Part shown: piece by piece, positions 14,073 to 18,857 of the stretch | Position numbering within the stretch: the stretch's first letter is position 1 | Layout of the letters: each line of letters starts with the position of its first letter | Source of the DNA: CAYXDR01 sp046498185 | GTDB taxonomy: Bacteria > Desulfobacterota > DSM-4660 > Desulfatiglandales > Desulfatiglandaceae | Direction of reading: 5' to 3' | DNA: 18,857 nucleotides | NCBI GenBank assembly: GCA_046498185.1 | Contig: JAWOBE010000199.1 | Span: 1-18,857 of the forward strand | Notes under the pieces: generated by a model | Databases searched by the model: none | Seen by the model: the letters and a program-made list of their open reading frames with translations, nothing else | What the model was told of the DNA's origin: nothing | Translations under genes and position numbers: made by a program

Positions 14073-14100
14073 GAAAAATAATCCGGGTCTAAAGACCCGA
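14073..14100 (-). terminator. Palindrome after the sigma-54 activator gene (terminator or activator site)
   Basis: CGGGTCT (14084-14090) and AGACCCG (14093-14099) form a perfect 16-bp dyad. On the minus strand it folds as a 6-bp stem with a TTTA loop, followed by GATTATTTTTCC, which fits a modest intrinsic terminator for the activator gene. It also lies about 115-130 bp upstream of the sigma-54 start site, the usual place for an activator-binding site, so both readings are open. Confidence 0.5.
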
Positions 14101-14179
14101 ACGTTAAAACAAAATATTCGTATGTTGCTGTAAAAATTGGACAATAATAGAGCGGGCGAAAACGCCTTATATTCGGAAT

Positions 14180-16750
14180 TTAAAGACCGAGTTTTTGCAT
14201 TTTCATGTATAAAGTCTTCGGATCGACTCCTAGCAAGCCAGCGGTTTTACCCCGGTGCCAGCGGCATTGATTCAATGCATCCTTAATAAAACGCCTTTCA
14301 AAATTTTCCACGGCTTCGCGAAGCTCACCCACCTGAACCGCTTCCTCCGCCAAAGTTTCCTCTTCCTCCCAACTCTTGAGCCCCAAGTTCTTCGGAGAAA
14401 GAAAATCGAAGTTTCCGACTGCCAAATAGCGTTGAATCACTCCCTGCAGTTCCCGAACATTACCCGGCCAGTCGTGCCTGTAAAACATATCCATTACCTT
14501 GGATGGTATTGACGGAATTTTTTCTCCTTTAAAGTACAAGCGCAGAAAATGTTCCGCCAGCAGCGGTATATCTTCTTTTTTTTCTCGGAGAGTAGGCAGC
14601 ACTATAGGTAGGATACTTATCCTATAGTAAAAGTCCTGGCGAATTTGGCCGGAACCCACCATCGCATTGAAATCACGGTTTGTTGCGGCTATCAATCTGA
14701 GCCGAGAATGGCGCTCCTGTGTATCCCCTACAGGGGTGTAGACCCCCGCCTCGAAGGACCTCAGCAGCTTAACCTGCATGTTAACTCCAAGCTCCCCTAC
14801 CTCGTCGAGGAAAAGAGTGCCACCGTTGGCCGATTCCAAATACCCGGTTTTGTCGATATGGGCTCCGGTGAATGCGCCGCGCCTGTGTCCAAAAAATTCA
14901 CTTTCGACTAGACTTTCCGGTATCGCGCCACAGTTTACCGGGATGAAAGGTTTGCCGGCTCGTGCACTCATTTCGTGAATAGCCCGCGCGACAAGCTCCT
15001 TTCCGGTTCCCGATTCACCCAAAATTAGCACATTGACATCGGAGCCGGCCGCCTTGAGGATAAGTTCATAAACTTTCTGCATCGGCGCACTCTTGCCGAC
15101 AATTTTACCGAATCTGTAACGCTCCTTGATACTGGATTTAAGCTTGATATTCTCACGCCGGAGATACTCGGACTCCTCCTGGATCGACATCTCCCAATGA
15201 ACTTCCTCTGTTACGTCCCTCATCGTCGCCAGAATCGCCGGTTTGTTCTTTAGATCGATCAGGCTCCTGTGAACCGAAACCCAAAATTCCCTGCCGCTTC
15301 TCTTTACACAAACGCCTCTGAGTGCACCACCCAATGTTTCATCCTGTTCACCGGGGTCGAACACACGCCGAAATAAATCCCGAAACTCAACATCAAAAAG
15401 ATCTGTCGCCTTCATGCCCCTAAGATCATCGATTCTGTATTCGAGCATTTCGGTGAACGAATGATTCGCGAAAAGGATCAAACCGTCCTGCACCATAACG
15501 GCGCCATCGGCGATAAATTCGGTAACACTCCTGTAAAGTCTTTCCCGCTCCTCCAGCGCCTTCTGAGCCTTGACCAAGGCGCTTACATCTCTCAGTATTG
15601 AAAGCTTCGATACACTGCCGTCCGCGTTCGTCAGAGGAGTCGAAACGACATCATAGGTTCGTCCGTTATGCTGGAAAAACCACTCCCTGCGCACTTTTTT
15701 CCTCTCCAACACGACACGATCAAGCATACATTCTTCGCAGGGCGTAGACCGGCCCTTGAAATAATGGTAACAGGGGCGACCATCAAGCGGACCGAATTCA
15801 CGTTCGAGTGCGGGATTTGTGTACTCTATCACGAATTGATCGCTGACTTTATAAACACCGTCATCCATCGACATCAGAATCGAGAGGATGTTGTCCCTCT
15901 CAACCCTCAGAGCTTCTTCCGCCTGCACCCTTTCAGCGATTTTACCGAGCCTCTCGGCGATCGCATTCAGCAGGGAATCCTCCTGCTCAAGAAAAGGCAT
16001 TTTACCGCCCTCGGGGCGCTCGAGGTAATAGACCTCCAATTTTCCGGCCCACTCGCCATGGACCTGGATATCGCAACTCTGTTTCCAGGTTGTTTCACGA
16101 AAATTACGGGTCGTGAATTCCTGGTAACCCATTATGATTCGGGCGCAAGTGATCTCGGGATACTGCCAGGAAGGAGGGATCAGGCCGACCACCCCCTGAA
16201 GGATATCTTCGATGGTAATTCCGGCTCGTTCCCTGAGTTCGGAGATGCCGTAAAGGCAATTGAGTTCCTTAACCCTTTTGTCATGTTCGTATGTACGCTC
16301 TCGTAGAGACCTTATTTTTTCCCCGAGTATCCTTCTGAGAGCTCTGTTTTCAGAAGCCAGGTCTTCGCCCTCGGCAGCGATTTGGAACGCCCGGGCCTGA
16401 TCGGCAATATCTTTCTCATTAACCGGGAGAGTCATCAACACATCTGCGCATGAGTTAAAGGATTTAAGCATCGAATCTGTGGCTCCTCCTTTACCCCCTA
16501 CCAGCATTATTACCGGCAGATTTCGAGTACAGGAATCCTTTTTCAAATTCCTGCATATTACCAGTGCTTCCTCGCCCAGGGACTCTTTGTTCACCACCAC
16601 GAAATCGCAACCGTTTCCTGCCAGTTCACGCGCGACCTCGGCCGCAGAGCTGACATTCACCACCGATGTTCCGGGAATTGCATCCGACAACGCCGCAATT
16701 ACAGCGGAAATCGTCTCAGGGTTCCGGTCGACCGCCAGTACAGTTCCCAT
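14180..16750 (-). CDS. Sigma-54-dependent transcriptional activator with degenerate receiver and PAS domains
   Basis: An 856-residue enhancer-binding protein. Order: receiver-like domain (1-125) that lacks the acceptor Asp (Asn54 in FVVVNKES) and the conserved Lys (TLPV at 107-110); coiled coil (130-165); a GAF-like region (about 166-275); PAS 1 (285-395) with CYHYFKGRSTPCEEC (Cys327, His329, Cys338, Cys341); PAS 2 (405-515); AAA+ domain (548-775) with Walker A GESGTGKE (578-585), GAFTGA (625-630) for sigma-54 contact, Walker B GGTLFLDE (643-650) and the arginine-finger region; and a Fis-type helix-turn-helix at 830-856. With no working acceptor site, its signal is probably read by the PAS/GAF part. 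It starts 9 nt after the polyprenyl synthase gene and lies upstream of a sigma-54 promoter that could be its target. Confidence 0.95.
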   Translation of the reverse strand: MGTVLAVDRNPETISAVIAALSDAIPGTSVVNVSSAAEVARELAGNGCDFVVVNKESLGEEALVICRNLKKDSCTRNLPVIMLVGGKGGATDSMLKSFNSCADVLMTLPVNEKDIADQARAFQIAAEGEDLASENRALRRILGEKIRSLRERTYEHDKRVKELNCLYGISELRERAGITIEDILQGVVGLIPPSWQYPEITCARIIMGYQEFTTRNFRETTWKQSCDIQVHGEWAGKLEVYYLERPEGGKMPFLEQEDSLLNAIAERLGKIAERVQAEEALRVERDNILSILMSMDDGVYKVSDQFVIEYTNPALEREFGPLDGRPCYHYFKGRSTPCEECMLDRVVLERKKVRREWFFQHNGRTYDVVSTPLTNADGSVSKLSILRDVSALVKAQKALEERERLYRSVTEFIADGAVMVQDGLILFANHSFTEMLEYRIDDLRGMKATDLFDVEFRDLFRRVFDPGEQDETLGGALRGVCVKRSGREFWVSVHRSLIDLKNKPAILATMRDVTEEVHWEMSIQEESEYLRRENIKLKSSIKERYRFGKIVGKSAPMQKVYELILKAAGSDVNVLILGESGTGKELVARAIHEMSARAGKPFIPVNCGAIPESLVESEFFGHRRGAFTGAHIDKTGYLESANGGTLFLDEVGELGVNMQVKLLRSFEAGVYTPVGDTQERHSRLRLIAATNRDFNAMVGSGQIRQDFYYRISILPIVLPTLREKKEDIPLLAEHFLRLYFKGEKIPSIPSKVMDMFYRHDWPGNVRELQGVIQRYLAVGNFDFLSPKNLGLKSWEEEETLAEEAVQVGELREAVENFERRFIKDALNQCRWHRGKTAGLLGVDPKTLYMKMQKLGL

Positions 16751-16759
16751 AACTTTCTC

Positions 16760-17737
16760 TCAATAGCTTCTTTCTATAATATAGTCGTTTATTTCCATGA
16801 GGCTTTCCCTGGAAGGGCAGGAAGGAAAAATCCCGAGGCATTCGGCTGCACGCCGGGAATAGTCACCAGCCTCCGAATAAACCCTGTCGAGCGAACCATC
16901 ACGTCTTGCCATTTCTATCACATACTCATAATCCCGCTGCCCGTCCGGGTCACCCCCGAGCAATTTTACAATCAAATCCCTATCCGCAACCTTGGATTCT
17001 TCCAGAGTATAGAGCAGCGGCAGCGTAACTTTTCCTTCCCTTAAGTCCTTCCCAACCGGCTTTCCAAAAACGCCTTCCGATGACGTATAATCAAGAAGGT
17101 CGTCTATCAGCTGGAACGCAATTCCCATATTGATTCCGAATTCTGAAAGTGCTTTTGTGGTATCGGCATCAGCACCGACCAATAAAGCCGGCGAAGCACA
17201 GGCCGCCGATATCAATTCCGCAGTTTTGAAAGTTATGATTTTAAAATAATCCTCGCTGCTTAAAGATAAATTTCGGGTGTTCATCAGTTCCAGGATCTGG
17301 CCTTCTGTCATACGGTTAGTCGTTTCGGCAAGAATCCTGAAAAATTCCATGTTTTCGGCGCTGAGGCTTATAGATGATGCAGTACAATATAAAAAATCAC
17401 CGGCGATCACCGCAGCATGGTTACCCCACAGGTTGTTAAGCGACGGCCTTCTCCGCCTTACCTCTGCATTGTCCAGGACATCGTCATGCAGCAGAGAAGC
17501 CGCATGCACATATTCAAAAATGGTCGAAAGCCTGTATATGTCTCCACCCCGATAACCGCAAAGTTCAGCGCAAAGCACAAAAAGCAAAGGCCTCAAACGC
17601 TTTCCGCGACCCAACAACGCGTAACAGCCCATCTCCTTCGCAAGGGGTTCTTTCGAGTCTAACCCACGATAAAGTTCGAGGTTTATCTGATCAATATGCT
17701 CTTGAAATTTTTCAAAAATTTTGTTGTCGGCATTCAT
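16760..17737 (-). CDS. Long-chain polyprenyl diphosphate synthase
   Basis: A 325-residue trans-isoprenyl diphosphate synthase that lengthens farnesyl or geranylgeranyl diphosphate with IPP, most likely for the menaquinone side chain. Visible are GKRLRP (45-50), the first Asp-rich motif DDVLD (85-89) followed by RRRR, and the second DDLLD (212-216). Ala80 and Ser81, five and four residues before the first motif, are small, which in this family favours long products. This resembles octaprenyl synthase IspB; the exact chain length cannot be told. The start ATG 17737 lies 9 nt after the lipoprotein gene and has no clear ribosome site, so translation may be coupled. Confidence 0.92.
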   Translation of the reverse strand: MNADNKIFEKFQEHIDQINLELYRGLDSKEPLAKEMGCYALLGRGKRLRPLLFVLCAELCGYRGGDIYRLSTIFEYVHAASLLHDDVLDNAEVRRRRPSLNNLWGNHAAVIAGDFLYCTASSISLSAENMEFFRILAETTNRMTEGQILELMNTRNLSLSSEDYFKIITFKTAELISAACASPALLVGADADTTKALSEFGINMGIAFQLIDDLLDYTSSEGVFGKPVGKDLREGKVTLPLLYTLEESKVADRDLIVKLLGGDPDGQRDYEYVIEMARRDGSLDRVYSEAGDYSRRAAECLGIFPSCPSRESLMEINDYIIERSY

Positions 17738-17745
17738 ATGAATAT

Positions 17746-18369
17746 CTATGGCAAAGGCCTCCCGGCAATCTCGAACAACCTCTTCAGATCAAGTCTGTTT
17801 ACACAATCCGTAAACAATTCCCCGATCAGAACGTCGGCGTCGGCCCGCCCGAGGACATTTAATCTCCTGCCCGTCCCTTCTATTGTCCTTGTGATTTTTA
17901 TGTCACCATCCACTATCAGTTTCGCATCATAAGCGATTCGGCCGGTCCAATTGTGCTTTACGATATCAAGAAAAAACTCCTTTATCACGATGACCACAAC
18001 CGGGATACCCTCTTTAGCTCCTGTTACCACCTTAAAACCACCAGCCGCGAATTTGCGCTTAAAAGCCTCCTGCATTAATCCCGGCACGTCATATATTCCT
18101 TCAGGCGACACGTCGTCAACCGCAGACCCTACAGACAAGGAAACCATTTGGACATTCCCTCCCTGTTGGGCCGCAGCGGCAGGCCCGAAAACGTTGCCGC
18201 TCCTTCGAGCATCTTCAACTTTCAAACCAATTTCCTCCGGCGGTGAAACAACTGCCCCCACCGGCACAACATAGGAAACATTGAGCCTGGGTATCGAGGA
18301 ACATGTGCCGACCATCAGACAAAACAGAACAATGCCCAAAACCCAACAGTAATTCCTTAAAATTTTCAT
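17746..18369 (-). CDS. YajG-like putative lipoprotein
   Basis: A 207-residue exported protein. The N-terminus has a short positive region and a hydrophobic stretch followed by MVGTC; the cysteine could be lipidated, but Thr at -1 is not the usual lipobox residue, so plain cleavage is possible. The C-terminal part (IPVVVIVIKEFFLDIVKHNWTG... then a tail around FTDCVNRLDLKRLFE) recalls the YajG lipoprotein family, whose role is unknown. I start at ATG 18369 with GGAGGG seven bases upstream; the frame is open further, but those codons come from the GGGGTTTT repeat and read as GFWGFGG. It heads the group with the polyprenyl synthase and the sigma-54 activator. Confidence 0.75.
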   Translation of the reverse strand: MKILRNYCWVLGIVLFCLMVGTCSSIPRLNVSYVVPVGAVVSPPEEIGLKVEDARRSGNVFGPAAAAQQGGNVQMVSLSVGSAVDDVSPEGIYDVPGLMQEAFKRKFAAGGFKVVTGAKEGIPVVVIVIKEFFLDIVKHNWTGRIAYDAKLIVDGDIKITRTIEGTGRRLNVLGRADADVLIGELFTDCVNRLDLKRLFEIAGRPLP

Positions 18370-18375
18370 ATAATT

Positions 18376-18405
18376 CCCTCCAAAGCCCCAAAACCCCAAA
18401 ACCCC
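18376..18405 (-). repeat. (GGGGTTTT)n tract, G-quadruplex candidate at the lipoprotein ribosome site
   Basis: On the minus strand three GGGG runs (18405-18402, 18397-18394, 18389-18386) spaced by TTTT are followed by GGAGGG (18381-18376), the ribosome site of the lipoprotein gene. Four G-runs in 30 nt could fold as a quadruplex in the mRNA or DNA. The repeat unit equals the Oxytricha telomere unit, presumably by chance. Confidence 0.6.
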
Positions 18406-18493
18406 AAAAGCAATTTATTTTCAAAAAGAAGGAAAGATTAAGTTACTAAGTTAAAAAGTAAGTGTTGTTCTAGAAATATTTGAAAATGTTTTT

Positions 18494-18836
18494 TCAGTTG
18501 ATCTTATCCATCCAATCTTTGCAGTTGTCAAGGAATCTCTCTCTATCTTTGGCAGTGCTAAGACCACAGTTCTTGAAGTTGCCTGACTGTTGCAAATGCT
18601 ACATAGAGATTAGGAATACAAGAAATACTGTACCTTAGTGAATTTTCCGTTAAGCCCATGAGCTGAGGTTTTGTCAGCTAGATGCGCAGTTTGACCAACC
18701 TCTTTTGCTGAAGTCTTGTACAGAATTTCATTGTACTGTCTCATGATCTCTGTATAAAGCATTTAACATCTATATAAATACCTTCCATGGTTGGTTCATG
18801 CTGCTCTTCTTGTCTCGATTGATAAGTATGATCCAT
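18494..18836 (-). pseudogene. Possible frameshifted gene remnant
   Basis: Three minus-strand segments in different frames lie end to end: 18836-18741 (31 codons, MDHTYQSRQEEQHEPTMEG...), 18762-18610 (50 codons, MLYTEIMRQYNEILYKTSAK...) and 18598-18494 (34 codons, ending ...RERFLDNCKDWMDKIN). The residue make-up is protein-like and the last segment ends like a real C-terminus, but no ribosome site or known motif is visible. It may be a decayed accessory gene or chance. The rest of 18425-18857 shows nothing else. Confidence 0.2.
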
Positions 18837-18857
18837 TTTAATTTATTATTATTTAAA

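Noticed and set aside
15668..16306. Plus-strand open frame of 212 codons
   Set aside because: Antisense to the PAS/GAF part of the sigma-54 activator; no recognisable protein features.
1..18857. CRISPR array, insertion sequence, integrase or phage genes
   Set aside because: No regularly spaced repeats and no transposase or integrase motifs were seen; the Ogr/Delta-like zinc ribbon alone is not evidence for phage.

Overview
The window looks like chromosomal DNA of an anaerobic dissimilatory sulfate reducer, most likely a Desulfobacterota (former Deltaproteobacteria) member. The core is a minus-strand block holding the activation and reduction steps of sulfate respiration: sat (ATP sulfurylase), aprBA (APS reductase), qmoAB, and hdrC/hdrB directly behind qmoB. 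The taxonomic call is inference from gene content and style; no ribosomal marker is present.

Layout. 1-699: two minus-strand tRNA genes (Thr-TGT, then Tyr-GTA) behind a TTGACA-type promoter, with nested hairpins after tRNA-Tyr. 700-1066: a plus-strand two-helix membrane protein with a coiled-coil tail, closed by a strong intrinsic terminator. 1065-3135: ndk (minus), then a divergent tandem pair of YkgJ-type cysteine-cluster proteins (plus). 3149-13928: one long minus-strand series, in transcription order receiver protein, sat, aprB, aprA, qmoA, qmoB, hdrC, hdrB, zinc-ribbon protein, SEC-C protein. 14180-18369: a second minus-strand group, in transcription order a YajG-like lipoprotein, a long-chain polyprenyl diphosphate synthase, and a large sigma-54-dependent activator. 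18425-18857 is AT-rich, with only weak traces of a degenerate coding sequence.

How the parts fit. Sat makes APS from sulfate and ATP, and AprAB reduces APS to sulfite and AMP. Qmo-type flavo-iron-sulfur proteins link AprAB to the quinone pool or another donor. Here the usual membrane subunit gene qmoC is not behind qmoB; separate HdrC- and HdrB-type genes take its place, an arrangement known from Gram-positive sulfate reducers. The polyprenyl synthase plausibly supplies the menaquinone side chain.

The most interesting signal is regulatory. A well-matched sigma-54 promoter (TGGCA-N6-TTGC with GG-N10-GC spacing) lies before the receiver gene that heads the sat-apr-qmo-hdr series. The next gene upstream encodes a sigma-54 activator with a degenerate receiver domain and a PAS domain carrying a CxH...CxxC cysteine cluster. 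Together they suggest that sulfate-respiration genes here are under direct, possibly redox-sensing, sigma-54 control. This is a hypothesis from sequence only.
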